Notes: a model not told the origin generated them from the letters alone. A stretch of 64,000 nucleotides of DNA from Apostichopus japonicus (GCF_037975245.1 NC_092564.1:3061984-3125983); one strand, 5' to 3'. Numbered from the stretch's first letter, positions 36,233-49,148 are shown. Numbers and translations: made by a program.

Positions 36233-38086
36233 AAAGTCAATATTTCTTCAATGTACTGAATTCAGCAAAGTATTTTAATGACCAACTGCACTGAAATTTA
36301 AATCTGACAGGGGAAGAATAATTCAACGCTCTACTAGTGCTCTACTAGAGTACTCTATCAAGCTATCCAGCCTTTAGTTAGTGACGATCCCTATAATTTC
36401 TTTGCTGCAGAGCCAGTCATAACTAAGGAGACACAAACCCAACCGGCCATCATTAATGTTCTACGTGAGAGAGATAGCCGTCATGAGCAAGTACCCAAAA
36501 CAGAGTTCTGGTCAGTTTATCTTATTCCACTTCTACTTGGATGTATCACAGATTTAACGTTCCTTCACAAGCAAGGCTGAAGACTTGATCTAGTCTCAAT
36601 ATGACATCATCAACCCACTCATGTGCTTGAACATTTTTATTTTTTTAATTTTTTTTTTCTTTATTTTTCTATTTTGAATTGAGTTTGCAATTTATCTAAA
36701 ATATTTTCAAGGTGGTCAACTGGTCACATGACCTAATGATGGTATCGATTGCAGGGACTAGACTGTTCAGATTCCACCTTGTACATATGAACAGAAAAAC
36801 CAAAAGAAAGTCAAAGGTTTTAGATCCTACAGGCACTATGACATCACAGATCATCAAAAGGACAGCTCACAGACCTGACTTTTAATTTAAACTAAAAATA
36901 TATCTCCCAAACAGACTAGGGAGTTTCTTTGCTGTTTGGAAAAGCTGTCCTTCAAAAAGATCTCTGTTATAAGTTAAAGAAGATGGTTGGGTTTGCGTCC
37001 CCTTTAAGCCACAGAAATGTACCTTGTGCACAGTCTATTATGATAGATTGCACCTCAGTTTTATGATGCAACTAACACAGAAAACAACAGGGTAGGCATT
37101 GTCACGTCAGCCCAGCACACATGTAAAGGGCAACATGTACGTTTGTGTAATTTTGACTGAACCAACGCAAAATAATAGTTACTCTATACCCAATTTTATA
37201 TAATTTCCAGTACTATAGACATAAAATGTATAGATCGTTAGTCCAGACCCCAGACAACCAATTCAACTATTATGTACAGAAAAGCTTGTCATCAAAACAA
37301 ATTCTTCTCAAGAAGGAAATAAGGTGGCAAGTTTTTCAGGAGGAAATGTATTGCTTCCTGAATAAAACAGAAAGTTGCGACAAATGATCTCCATTCTGCT
37401 TATAAAACTGAAAGGGACAGTGAACCAGTCGGCAAGAAATTGCAAAGCTATTGGCATCGAGGGCAGATTAATGGAAACCTGTACGGAATATCCAATTTTA
37501 GAATATTCAAGAAAACTTTCGTGATTTCTTGCCTTATATGGAGTCATCTGCTTAATCTAGAGTAAACTGAGGAAAATGTGTCCTAGAAAGTAAAAGTACT
37601 AGAACATCATTGCAAAGGTAACTAGCTTCATTGTTGGAACTATCATGTTTACAAAGTTTTGAGAATTTGACCTCTATTGACATCGAATGAACTTTGACCT
37701 CCACAGAAATACACAGAACTGCTACTCAATGGGGTGCAGCCATGTACTACATATGAAGTTTCATCCATTTTCCTGCAGTTTTTCTGCAAATATCGATCTT
37801 TATCTGAAAGGAATTGAGGTACTTCTTTCAAGATCACAAAACAGCTAGTACACAACAGTTAGACATGTACTGTACACTGACATACTACACAAAATACCAG
37901 ACCTGGTTCATTGTGAAAGGCAGTCAACTCTTTAGTCATTTTTTAACTCCCACCTTGCATTCCTACAAAATTTATTGCTGTATGGACAGTAACCCATTTT
38001 TTGTGAACAATTGAAGAATAAACATCCGCCAGATTTAATAAATGAAACATGTATCATGTATATGGTGTGTGTATATATTATAATAA
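36233..38086. other. No gene recognised
   Basis: Open stretches on the minus strand at 37,308-37,547 and 37,649-37,855 lack recognisable domains or convincing splice sites. The second contains a tgacctc/gaggtca-rich motif that looks like an old repeat. Confidence 0.45.
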
Positions 38087-38252
38087 GGGGTTAATCAATG
38101 GTCTAGCGTGCGTTACTCACAGGATTAATGCACGATCGGGGGATAATTCAAGCGATGCACGAGGGCGGAGCCCGAGTGCATCCAGCGATAGCATTAACAC
38201 CCGGAGTGCATTCATCATGTGAGTAACGCACGCTAGACCGTTGATTAACCCC
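38087..38252. mobile_element. Palindromic MITE, 166 bp
   Basis: The left arm GGGGTTAATCAATGGTCTAG, continuing through 'cgtgcgttactcaca', is matched by the right arm in inverted form with about one mismatch per 15 bases over roughly 48 bp. Together they can fold into a long hairpin. A related half-site, 'cgtgcattactcacaggatt', recurs at about 38,357-38,378. No clear target duplication was seen. Confidence 0.75.
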
Positions 38253-38399
38253 GTTCATTCATACACTACCATTTGTGTGGGGAAAAAATCATAAAACAAA
38301 ACATTTTTGGTCACATATAACCAAAGATTTATTAAAGTGATGCCCCGTAATTTTACCGTGCATTACTCACAGGATTAACCACGGTCAGCTGACCTGAAT

Positions 38400-40300
38400 G
38401 GACCAATAGGATTTAGGAATCTTTACTAAGTATGAATGAATATAATATCAACAACTTACGATGCACAGTACCATATATGCTGTATTGATACCCATATACC
38501 CTATACTGTATACTGATCATATAAGTAATGGTGTATGTTGTGCAACATACTGTACAGTATATTAGTTTAAAACTTTAATGCTTACCTGTACCAATATACT
38601 ATGTGTAACCTAACATACTTAACATGTATCCATTGCAGTACCCAGCAGGTCTTCAGCATTATAAAATTATATGTACCATATATGTCATACCAGTCTGTAT
38701 TTAACATATGCATACAGTATGTGCAGTGTATATATATGCAGTACCAAAATTACATTTCATTTAGCTCTACACCCTATTAATCATAGTTTGCCTGGCCAGC
38801 TCAACATACATACATCGATCAACATTTCCCTTTTCCCCTTTTGATATTAGAGTCAGAGCTGACATGCCTACATATGCCTGACAGGCCTATATATCTTTGA
38901 AACAATGTAACATAGTGTATATCTTAGCATCATATATTATGCTAGTTTGTATTTGCCACTCTGAGATGATTCTGCAACATACCAGCCTATGTGCATTATG
39001 TACAATGCACATAGTATGTATAGAATTATCATATTTGTCTTTCACCCTTCAAATAAAGTGCAGAATTGCTATATTTCATGTCTCGATCTTCACAAATAAG
39101 ATTCAATGAATTAAAAATCACCGAAAAAAGATCTTGAGCACTTGAAGGTCAATTCATTGTACTATGAGAACAGTACTTTAGTACTTTGATGGGATGTACT
39201 ATTCCACTTCTTGTCATCTTATTGTACCTGTGATTTACATTGCATTTACTGCCACTTTAGAAATGTAGAGCTGTATTGTGCATGACCATCACACTATAGT
39301 TCAGAGGCATGTTTACTTGGTTAAAAGGTTAGGAGAGGAAACTAAAAGCCCCATTAAGCATTCAATCTCAACAGTACTGTCGTAAAAAACAAAACTTTTT
39401 TCCAGTAGGTACTATTGTGTAGTAAATAATTACTATCATGTACTTTTTTGTCAACTTTTTGTCCTATTCTGGGAACGAACAAATGAAAAAGTCAGACCGA
39501 TTTGTTTATTTTGGCCTTGTTTTGGTGGATATGAAAACATTACTAAATCGGACGCATTATTTCATCTCGACCAAACCAATAGTTAAGAATCCGACAGTCC
39601 TGGCAGTTAGTAATTTTGTGTTGTTATGTAGGTTGACCACTTTTGGGGATTATTAAATATATTTGAGGCTGATACTCAAAGGCCTTTAAAATTCTAATAA
39701 TGGTTTCTAACACCATCTGCCAGGGGCAGGCGGGGGGAGATGGGATAACTTAAAAAAAATAATCGCAAGTGGATTTTAACTAAACGTTTATTCCACATGT
39801 AATCATTATTGCGCGAAATCCTGTCTTGGCAACTTTTGACATGCGGGATTTAATTTTTATGTGAAATGCGGTTTTACATGGTTTTCTGTTTTCACAATTG
39901 TTTCTGTGGCTCTCTTCCCGTACGTGTCTCGGAACATTAAGCAGCCTTTTTAAAAAAAATTGGTTGCTGCCGAGCAACCAGTACGTCACGATTTGACAAG
40001 TTTTGATAGCCCGGCAGTTATTTTGGTCGCCTTGGATGACCGCTAAATTTACACGCTGTTGATAAAAAAATCTTCACCCTGCACAGAGAATTCTGGGGGG
40101 GGGCAATAATAGTTTAGTTAATTAGATAAAGACATATTGAGATAAGTAGACTTACCCAAAAGTTTTCAGTAAAATCATAGTGATTGGCCATTGAGTACTA
40201 CAGGACCACAGCACTTGTTGGAGTTGAAATATTTAGCTTTGAAAAACTCACTGGCACTATATTGCATTCCGTCTGCAAAAAGAAAAACGAAGGAATATAA
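38400..40300. other. No gene recognised
   Basis: AT-rich, with dense TACAGTA/TACTGTA and atatgta motifs. No exon, RNA gene or element seen. Confidence 0.5.
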
Positions 40301-40302
40301 TA

Positions 40303-40590
40303 CAAAGTGGCTATTCTTACGACTGTTCGTAGGAATAATTTCCGATTACGCATGTGCAGTTGCTATTTTTATTACAGGAGTACTATTTTGTACGACCAGG
40401 AGTAACAATAATTTCCGGTTAGGGTTAGTGTTCGGGTTAGGATTGGGGTTTAGGGTTAAAGTTAGGATTATAGGGTTACCCCTACTACATGCGCAGTTGC
40501 TTTATTTACTTTACTGCGCTTGAATTCGCCTTTGTCGTAAGAATAGTTGATATATAATTGTTACGACTAGTCGTAAGAATAGCCACGGCC
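40303..40590. mobile_element. MITE with 9-bp TSD and telomere-like core
   Basis: This 288-bp element has inverted ends GTGGCTATTCTTACGACT (perfect over 18 bases, four less-matched bases outside). It is flanked by AATATAATA at 40,294-40,302 and 40,591-40,599. A 9-bp duplication suits Mutator-like or P-like elements better than hAT. The centre (40,418-40,484) contains degenerate telomere-type motifs: ggttagggttagtg, gggttaggattgggg, tttagggttaaag. Confidence 0.8.
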
Positions 40591-41799
40591 AATATAATAT
40601 GCCTAGGCCCTATATGACTTAATTCTTTACCTTAAGTTGTAATTTTACAGCTTACTACTTGGTTAAAATCTGGTTAAGTTTTATACACACCAAAACAGAT
40701 CTTCACTTGACAAATTAAATACATTAATAGTATAATACTGTCTGACAAAACACAATAGAGTATAGGCTAGGCCAACAATGGTCCATGGTAACGGTGGAAA
40801 CACTGTTACCGTCACTGGTAAGATACGATTTATTGCAGTTACATATCAGAATAACACAGTCGTACCTGTACTGGTACTCAGCTAGGCTACGTGCGGTAAC
40901 ACGGAATACCTACCGTGCTTTCCCTCCCAAGGAATAACCACTTTCCTTCCTCGAACGTTATTGAAAGTTATACGTGACACTATGGACACCTACCGTTGAC
41001 AGTTAGCTACTACTTGGCCTTTCCCGTCTTGAGATTATGAAGTCTGGCTTCTGGCTACTTTAACATTGGCAGCTCAAACTGAATGAGAATTTATATAGGT
41101 ACTTCACATCTCAATGGTTAAATATGCTCTGGTTTAATGGTACCTGAATCGTTTTATGGCGTTTGAGATTAAATATCCACCTCGAATGAGTGTTTCGGAT
41201 ATCAGTCATTGATCAAGGCACCAATCCTAAACACGGAAGTAAACTTCGCGTAGTACTGGTCTGTAAAACCTTACTTGTTTGTTAAGTGGTGACGAGTTCT
41301 ACGTAACCCGGTTGCTCCCACTTCAACCGTGTGCGCTTAAATTCGAGGGCGCTATTTATATTCACTTCCATAAACGCTGTAAATGACTAAACTTTAGCAC
41401 GCATTGTTAGGTCTCACATGGTAATTTGAGATTATTTTGGAATATTGAGATCTGAGATTGACAAAGTGAAGTTGTTTATTTTTTTTTTCTAAATACGCGG
41501 TCATTCCGTGCAACATGTAGAAATGGAGCAAGAGGAAACTAAGTCAATGTTACTTAAAAGAGCCAGGGAACTAACAAGATATGACGCATACACAGATGTG
41601 ATGTATTTATGTTACACCAGACCGTCACTTTACGTATAAACAATGAAAGAGGGGAAAGCAACTCAAAGACGAATTGGAGGGGAGGAAAATTGTCAAGGGC
41701 AAACTGATGCAAATGATAGTTGTGCCAGAGAAGCAACCGGTTCACATGCAATTAGCAGTTATTAATAAACACTTGCACTATGTTAATAGCAGCACAAAG

Positions 41800-42330
41800 G
41801 TTTTTCAAAAGCACCCTTCATTGTTTTTATGCAAATGCTAGAAGTTTGACCCCAAATATGGATTTCATAAAACTTTATACAAATATAGAAAGAGTGGATC
41901 ATATTTTTATTACGGAAGCTATAGGAAGGAGAATCAACGTACACCTGGCTTTCAATGTTTGCCAAAGGGTAAGTGGCAAGGAAATAGAGGGGGTGGTGTA
42001 GCAATATATGCTAGAGAGACGTTAGAATTAGACTGTAGATTTCGAGGGGTATTGTGAAGAGACATCGCAATGAAGCTGATATTAGAGAGCAGTGTGTTGA
42101 TTGATTTATAGAAACCCAAGTAACACACATGAGCAGGATGCAAGTTTCTTGAATAGTGTCAGGAAGTTTCATGGAAATGGACATATGTTGGTGGGAGATT
42201 TTAATTTCCCAGACGTTGATTGTCATGGTTTGTTGAACAGTGGAACGGAAGCAGCTGTTTGTAGATGATATCATACAGGACTTGTGTTTGATACAACAAT
42301 GTCAAGTGTCCAACAAGAGATGAAGCTATG
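41800..42330 (+). mobile_element. LINE endonuclease-domain relic
   Basis: Across frames the strand reads YANARSL, a variant of the CR1/L2-type [FY]-x-NA-R-S-L box. It then reads D-H-I-F-I-T-E-A, R-G-G-G-V-A-I-Y-A-R-E-T-L, I-Y-R-N-P and LVGDFNFPDVDW. These are the first, middle and GDFN motifs of the APE-type endonuclease of CR1/L2-like LINEs. The relic has several frameshifts and no adjoining reverse transcriptase. Confidence 0.78.
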
Positions 42331-43333
42331 CTTGGCCTGTTGTTGTCAACAGAAGAGGAGATGATAGCGGATCTAGAAATAGGCGAACAATTTGGAAATA
42401 TTGACCACAACATCGATACAACAAGAATCGTTTCGTTCTTCGTAGCGGTCATATACGTCATCAATTTCTGGAAAGCTTGTGAGATATGAAGGTTGAAAAG
42501 AAGTTCATTTCAAGCCTTGAACATTAATATGACGTTCATAAGCGGTTCAAAGTTTAGCCTGCAAGCTACAGATATGCTTGAACTTATGACTTGCCGAGAC
42601 TTGATATATTAATTAAGCAAACTGCAGGTAACGCATAACTCCCAAAATCTCATCTTAAATTAAGGATTGCCATCAGGTAACGTGAGCGGTAACTTTATGT
42701 CATCACAGTTACAATTAATCAATTTGTCAGGGACCAGAGCCAGTCTGCTGTCTGTACAAAAGCTAAAGCAAGGCTCAAGCAGAATAAATAAGTAAATATT
42801 AGTATAAGTTTGGCCTATATTGGTCTTTGCTTTCATATACGTTAACTTTTGATAACATGCTATATGTAATCATCTTGGAGTTAACAGGCATTCGTGAGAT
42901 ATTTCGATTATCGTGGTAATGTGAATGCTCAAGGTCTGATTGCAAGGAATGGGGAAAAAAAGGGAATTATTCCTATATAGTGATTTTGGTGTTTATCATT
43001 ATTACTTTCTCTAAGCAATTATGACGATATCGTGCAGGTGATATCCCTTTTCTCTTTTTTTTTTTTTTTTTTGGTAAGTAGAAACTTTGCATTTGTTAGC
43101 GCTTTCTATTGGTCAGAGATCATGCGTTACTCTCGATAGTGATTGTTATAATTCCTATAGGTACAGTATTTCATGACATCATTTTCAAGTATATATGCTT
43201 TAAAGTGATTATTTTCATTCACAATCTCGATTATACCTCAGAAGTATTTAAGCATACCGGTTAATTGTTTCAAGGCCGGGAGGGGGAGATGCACCATAGC
43301 CTACTATATAATGGTTATACCAATTGTTGAGAC

Positions 43334-43698
43334 CAGTGGCGTAGGAAGTTACTTTTGAGTGGGGGGGCTGAAGACTGATGGCCGGCCTGGGGGAGGGGTC
43401 TAAGGGGAGGGGGTGTCCCCCTCCCCTTTGGATTTTTTTGCATGTCCAGGTGGCCTCAGATGCAATTTGGTGCAATATAGCACACCTCAACACCCACTCC
43501 ATTTTGTAAACTTAATTTTGTATTTTCACCTGGCCTTAGATGCAATTTGGTGCTCCAAATGAGATTTTTTTTCTCATTTGGAAATGAAAAAGGGGTTTTT
43601 TTACTTGCGAAGTGGGGGGCGGAATGATACTTCCGCCCCTCCACATTTTTCACTGGGGGGCTGGCGCCCCCCCAGCCCCCCCGGTTCCTACGCCCTTG
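43334..43698 (-). mobile_element. G-rich hAT-type MITE family, copy 1
   Basis: This 365-bp element has ends CAGTGGCGTAGGAAG and, reverse-complemented, CAAGGGCGTAGGAACC. It is flanked by an exact 8-bp duplication, GTTGAGAC (43,326-43,333 and 43,699-43,706). One side carries a G-run/C-run hairpin (ggggggctggcgcccccccag). The core 'gatgcaatttggtgcaatat' is duplicated in near-copy inside. It is inverted relative to copies 2 and 3. Confidence 0.9.
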
Positions 43699-43979
43699 GT
43701 TGAGACATACAAGCCAATGTTTTATACGGTACCTTGCACATTCTTCAGGCATATGATATTGCTCTGGTAAACAATGCCCAAATTGGTTATGTAACTGTCT
43801 GTGCAATTAACTTGCTGACTATTCATAAGGTAATAATGCAATTTGCAGCAGTAAAGTAGAGAAACGCTCTTAGATAACATTCAGTTGTTGAAGAAAAGTT
43901 AATATTTTATCATATTGTGGTAAAATCAGCCCTGAACTATTCTTGTGATACCAGCGAAGTTTGCAATTAAATATGTGGA

Positions 43980-44700
43980 CTATACATTGTTTTATGGCAG
44001 TCTACACCCTAGCTACACTGCCTGTTTATGGCATTCTGCATCCTACACTATGTATGGCATTCTACGGTGTACTTTGTGTTTCGCGTTCTACACTCTACAG
44101 TTTGTATTGTATTCTACACTCTACACTGTGTATGGTATTCTAAACTATACATTGTGTATTGCATTGTACACTCTGCATTGTGTATGGGCGATATGGCTTT
44201 CTATACTCTACGTTGTGTATGGCATTCTAGATTCTCCACTGTGTTTGACATTCTCAGTACGGCTTACACTGTGTATGGCATTCTACACTGTATATTTTGT
44301 ATTGTATGCTACACTCTACATTGTGTATGACATTCTACACTGTACATTGTGTATATTATTCTACAGTGTACATTGTGTATGACATTCTACACTCTTCATT
44401 GTGTATGACATTATACAGTGTACATTGTGTATGACATTAGACAGTGTACAATGTGTATGGCATTATACATCCTACACTTTGTATGGCATTCTACGGTGTG
44501 CATTGTGTATTGCATTCTACACTCTACACTTTGTATTGTATTTCTACATTGTGTATGGTATTCTACAGTGTACATTGTGTATGGCATTCTACAGTGTACA
44601 TTGTGTATTGCATTGTACACTCTACATTGTGTATGGCATTCTACAGTGTACATTGTGTATTGCATTGTACACTCTACATTGTGTTTGACATTCTATACAT
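43980..44700 (+). repeat. 26-bp minisatellite, about 27 copies
   Basis: The unit is tctacagtgtacattgtgta followed by tggcat, with many substitutions (tggcat/tgacat/ttgcat, cagtgtac/cactctac). The 26-bp period cycles through all frames and creates long spurious reading frames on both strands. I found no evidence that they are translated. Confidence 0.93.
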
Positions 44701-44814
44701 TTGTATATGTTACGGTATATTCAGTCATATACCCCATCAAAACACCCATTGGAAAGATGTGACCAACCACCAACACATACAACTTGCTAGTCTGTGGTAA
44801 ATTTCTGTATTAAG

Positions 44815-46290
44815 AAGACATCAAGACATCAAGGTCACAGCCGAACATCTCAAATATGCCCCATGCACACCCAAACACATAGCAAATATCTTAAATAGTA
44901 TAGCCGAATCAGGAGATTTCCCAATTGAAATTAAACAAGGAATCCTAACTCATATCCAAAAACCGGGAAAGACTAAAGGCCCACCAGAAAACCCAGTCAT
45001 TTTATTATCAACACTGAGGAAAATTCTTGCGGTTTGTGTGGCCAGGAGGATTCGTCCGTCAATTGATGAGCATATCCTCCCCATTACCCAAACTGCCTAC
45101 ACTTCAGGACGTTGAACAGCTGAACTTGTCTTCGCTTTTAAAGTGCTAGCAGAAAAAGCTATAACATCCATAGGTTACACTATAAATCTATTGATGCTAG
45201 ATATGAGCAAGGCGTTCGACACAATTCAAAGAGGATCCTTGCTAACTGACCTAGAACAGGTTCTTGACAACGACGAACTTCACCTGATATCACTACTAAT
45301 CGATAACGTCTCCTAGACCGTCAAATTAGAGGGCAAACTCGGACTTCTTTTTAACACTAACATTGGTTCACCACAAGGAGATAGTGCAAGTGCACTATTT
45401 TTTATAACTTATCTATCCAACTCTTTGAAATCAGATGATAATGATATCGATGCAGTTATCCTGCCATCTCAGTTAGTTGATCATGATTACAGCACTACCA
45501 CCACTAATTCTTTTTTCACAGTAGACCAACAATACGCTGATGCATGATATCTCTTGGGCATCAACTGGTCAGCATATACTGCAAGATATCGAAAAACGAG
45601 TTTCTGACAAACTGGCAGGAAGGAATCTGAAAATCAATTGCACAAAAACTGAGAAATTTTCAATCACAAGAAAAGGAAATGAGAGTTGGAAGAAGTGTAA
45701 ATATGTTGTAAGCTTGCTGGGGACCGAAGAAGACATTAACCGAAGAATTGGTATAACCAACGGTGCTTTCAACACACTGTCAAGCATTTTCAAAAGCAAA
45801 AACATAAGCCGGAACATTAAGCTTAGGATTTTGAGACTTGATTAAAAAGTTAAAGAGTATTTTTTTTATACAATTGCGAACTGTGGGGCACAACGAAGGA
45901 TCTTGATCGCAAAATTGACACTTTTCAAAGAAAACTACTTCGAAATATTCTCAACATTAGATGGACCAATAACAATTGGTTATCAAATGATGAGCTCTAC
46001 AACGAAACCAACCAAACACCTTGGTCATCCATAGTCGCACATAGAAGATTGAGAGCAAGACTCCAGGAGGACGCCCCAGCAAAGGTTGCTTTAAGAGAAG
46101 CACTGCGACATACTGCTAAACCAGTAGGAAGGCCCGTGACTACCTTGCTTGGAAAAATAAAGTCGCAATTTAAGGACATTAATATTAACAATTTCGAGGA
46201 AGCAATAAACCTTGCGCAAGATCGTGATACGTGGCGGAGGTTAATCACTGAGCATGTCGGATAGACGAGACTCAACTTACTACTACTACT
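44815..46290 (+). mobile_element. Non-LTR retrotransposon RT and C-terminal relic
   Basis: The relic starts near TAEHLKYAP. It carries RT motifs in order: LLMLDMSKAFDTI (block A), GSPQGDSASALFF (block B) and QQYADA (block C, where YADD has become YADA). After that comes a C-terminal region, LLRNILNIRWT followed by RRLRARLQEDAP and GRPVTTLLGKIK, ending LAQDRDTWRRLI and a stop at about 46,264. A short (TAC)n run (actactactactaag) follows as a 3' tail. Stops and frameshifts are frequent. The clade is uncertain. The 26-bp minisatellite 43,980-44,700 ends about 100 bp upstream. Confidence 0.85.
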
Positions 46291-47380
46291 AAGAAGACAT
46301 CATTTGCTATCTGTCCAGGGGCGTCGGAGCCGGTACTGCAGGTCCGGCGAACGCCGGACCAATATTCACGGCGCAAAAAAGAAAAAAAAAGAAAGTAGGA
46401 CTAAGAAAAAAAAATGGCAATGGCTGGGAGGTATATTTTTCAATAATTTTCAATAATGATGACGACAAGTAGGCTAAATGTGACTACTCTGGCAGGGGTC
46501 TTGTTTTCAAGCTCGGGAAGTGCCATTTCCTGCAATCTGGGAGGCATTTTTTCAATGTTTCTCCTTTTCAGTAATATTTGATTATGGATTTATAGGTTTT
46601 GTTTATGATCAAACAGAAGTACAACATTGATTGGAGACATTTTTGATATGGGAAGGAGCAAGTTGTCTATGACGTCACTGATAGAGCCACTTGTGTTTCT
46701 TCCTGCTTGTCTTTACCGTACTTACATTCGTTGTTACAAATATTCTTTACAATCGTCTTTACTCTCATCAAAGTAACACGGAATTGTACACCTTTTCTTA
46801 TAAGACGATGTGAAGTTTGTGACAGCTCCAAAAATATGCAATCAGTTGGTTATTAGCCTAAATATTTGAGGAAACTAACATTTGCTAAAAATTAACATAC
46901 GAATTATTCAAAAAAGCAACGGTACCTGCTGTGAATATGTCGAGAACCTAACGGTTGTATATACTGTGAAACATGAAAATGTTTAATCAAACATAACATT
47001 AGCTTTTGGTGTTTTGATCTAGTTATGACACAAATGCACTGAAGAGACTTAATGTTATATATTGTACTCTTTTAATAATTTGCTTGGATGGAAACTGGAA
47101 CTAATGAATACACAGCCAGCTTGTTTCATTAGAAACAATACTATAATGTGCGGCTATGGCAAGCAATATGGGAGAAACACCGAATAGTTTATCCTCGTAT
47201 CAATTCGAATTTATACGAGTATTAAATCAGACAACAACTGGCATGTAACTATAGCTTTCACAAACGAGTTTTGGGAGTTATCACTCGCCAGTGCAACAAA
47301 TGAGAGATTGTAAAGTTAGTCTCTGTTGACGCACACCCAGGCCAGACGTTCTTGATCTAGACAAGAGCATGATTTAATAC
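46290..47380. other. Repeat fragments, no gene
   Basis: 46,318-46,390 holds a 'ggtccggcgaacgccggacc' palindrome, probably the end of a DNA element. 46,490-46,560 resembles part of the MITE at 59,045-59,304. The rest is unassigned. Confidence 0.5.

Positions 47381-47382
<2 letters not shown>

Positions 47383-47429
<47 letters not shown>
47383..47429. repeat. (TA)n microsatellite
   Basis: A pure tatata run of about 47 bp directly abutting the CAGG end of the hAT-like segment 47,430-49,135. Confidence 0.95.
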
Positions 47430-47432
<3 letters not shown>

Positions 47433-49135
47433 GCGCGTATCCAGGGGGGCGTTGGGGGCGCGCGCCCCCCGGGTAAGAAAAAGAGGAGAGAAAAAAAGAG
47501 AAGAAAAGGGGGACAAGAGGGGGGGGGGGAAGAGGAGGAAGGAAGGGAAAAGAAAAGAAAAAGAAGAGAGAAAAAGGAGAAAAGGAGTGAGTAAAAGAAA
47601 AACGCCAAGACACCGGGAAGAGAAAGAAGAACAGTGACATCATTACAGCGCTGATCCCTATTATATACACAGGGTAGCCAGTGACGGATCAATGATTTCG
47701 GAAGGGGCGTATGCCTCACCCTACCCCTTTCACCGACAACTCCATTTTTGACGTTTCCATTTCTCCTCTCTCACTAATGATCTATGGTCTTTCATAACGC
47801 GTGTGTGTGTATATACGCCTTACACAATTGTAGAATTGTGCTATGAAACCAACTGTGGCTGGTCTCGAACTCGACCGTGTCGTCGGGGAACATGACGCAT
47901 TTCGGAAAGGGGGCGACCGCCCCCCTCCCCTTCAGCATGTTTCTTTATGATATCGCTAGTAATTTCAAAATAGAAAATGCTTAGATGCAACTAACAAGGC
48001 CTTGGAAGTGTCATTTCCAGCGATGTGGGAGGCATTTTCGGCCAAAATTTGCTTGTACGCTTCGCGCCAACTCATGGCAAATTCCTCCCTACGCGCCTGT
48101 ACGAATTTGTAAAGCAAACAGCAGATATCACATCATACAAGTGAGCATGAAAATGGCGTTCCAGGATGAACAGCCTCAAAACTGCCCGACTTGCCCGAAA
48201 AAAATAACCAAAACTTTCGCGCGCTCCGCGCGCGTTCAACATGTTAATGTCAATATCATATAAGCAAGCATAGGTTATTACATCGCATGCCATCGTGTAC
48301 CGTACAGTCCGTGAAAGTTGCTCAGTATACCGCGGGATGCTAATGTAAACAACGAAATGTCCTATGCAGATGGAGAAAAAGCATGGAGGTCCAATTATGT
48401 CATAACTCTCTTTAACATTAGTAATGGCGAATTAGGGGCTGCAGCCTCCCCCCCCCCTCCCTCGCCTCCTGCGCCTATATGTGTAGTGTTCGGTTTCGGA
48501 AATATCTGCTATATTTTTCATTTCCTTCAACGAAGTTTTACAATAGAAGTTTTAATATTTGTACACCAATAAATTAACTGTATCTGAGTTTTCGAAAATT
48601 TCCTGACCAACATTCTTCATCACACTTCCCTCTACTCGTGCAATTTTGACCGGTCTGTTAGGGGTTGAAGTAGGTTTTTCTATATTGGTGTCCATAGATG
48701 AAATTTTGTGCAACATTATGGGTATTTTTGAAGTGAATTTATTCACGAGAATTGTGAATTTTCAAATTCTGAACAAATAATGGGCTTAAAACCTTGAAAA
48801 ATGGTGCTTACGGGTATTGTGGGCCGCGACGTAGAATAGACAAAAAGCAATGATCCACAGGAGATGCGATGAGGTCGAACACGATGTGTGACTGGTGAAA
48901 ATCTTCAATAAGGTTATGGATGGAAAAAAACTATTGGGAAATACTTGGTTCTCAGGCAAAAAGTGTACATCTGGTTGGTCATTTTCAAGCCCGAGAAGTG
49001 CCATTACCGGTGATCTGGGGGGTATCAAAACCAGACATTTTCTTGTACGCTACGCGCCAACCGATGGTGGCGCTCCGCTTAGATAGTAATTCGCGCCCCC
49101 CCCCCCCGGGTTAGAAAATCCTGGATACGCCCCTG
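47430..49135. mobile_element. hAT-like pair of ends enclosing 1.7 kb of nested repeat pieces
   Basis: The left end CAGGCGCGTATCCAGGGGGG and the right end, reverse-complemented, CAGGGGCGTATCCAGGATTT form inverted repeats beginning CAGG, as in hAT elements. Both flanks are (TA)n, so a target duplication cannot be proved. Inside are a GA-rich tract (47,475-47,615), a relative of the 59,045 MITE (47,930-48,102), a fragment related to 56,917 (48,437-48,476) and another 'aagtgccatt' fragment near 49,000. No coding frame is convincing. Confidence 0.6.
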
Positions 49136-49148
49136 ATATATATACTAT

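Noticed and set aside
37649-37855. Minus-strand coding exon
   Set aside because: No acceptor or donor in phase; the tgacctc/gaggtca pattern looks like an old repeat.
40418-40484. Telomere or chromosome end
   Set aside because: The TTAGGG-like motifs are degenerate, short and enclosed within a MITE.
43945-44800. Overlapping frames of 84 to 145 codons
   Set aside because: They follow the 26-bp minisatellite in all frames and carry no protein motif.
45569-46275. Minus-strand frames of 82 and 92 codons
   Set aside because: They are antisense shadows of the LINE RT/C-terminal relic on the plus strand.
47357-47719. 120-codon minus-strand frame rich in Ser, Phe and Pro
   Set aside because: It reads through a GA/CT-rich tract, the hAT-like end and a (TA)n array; low-complexity artefact.
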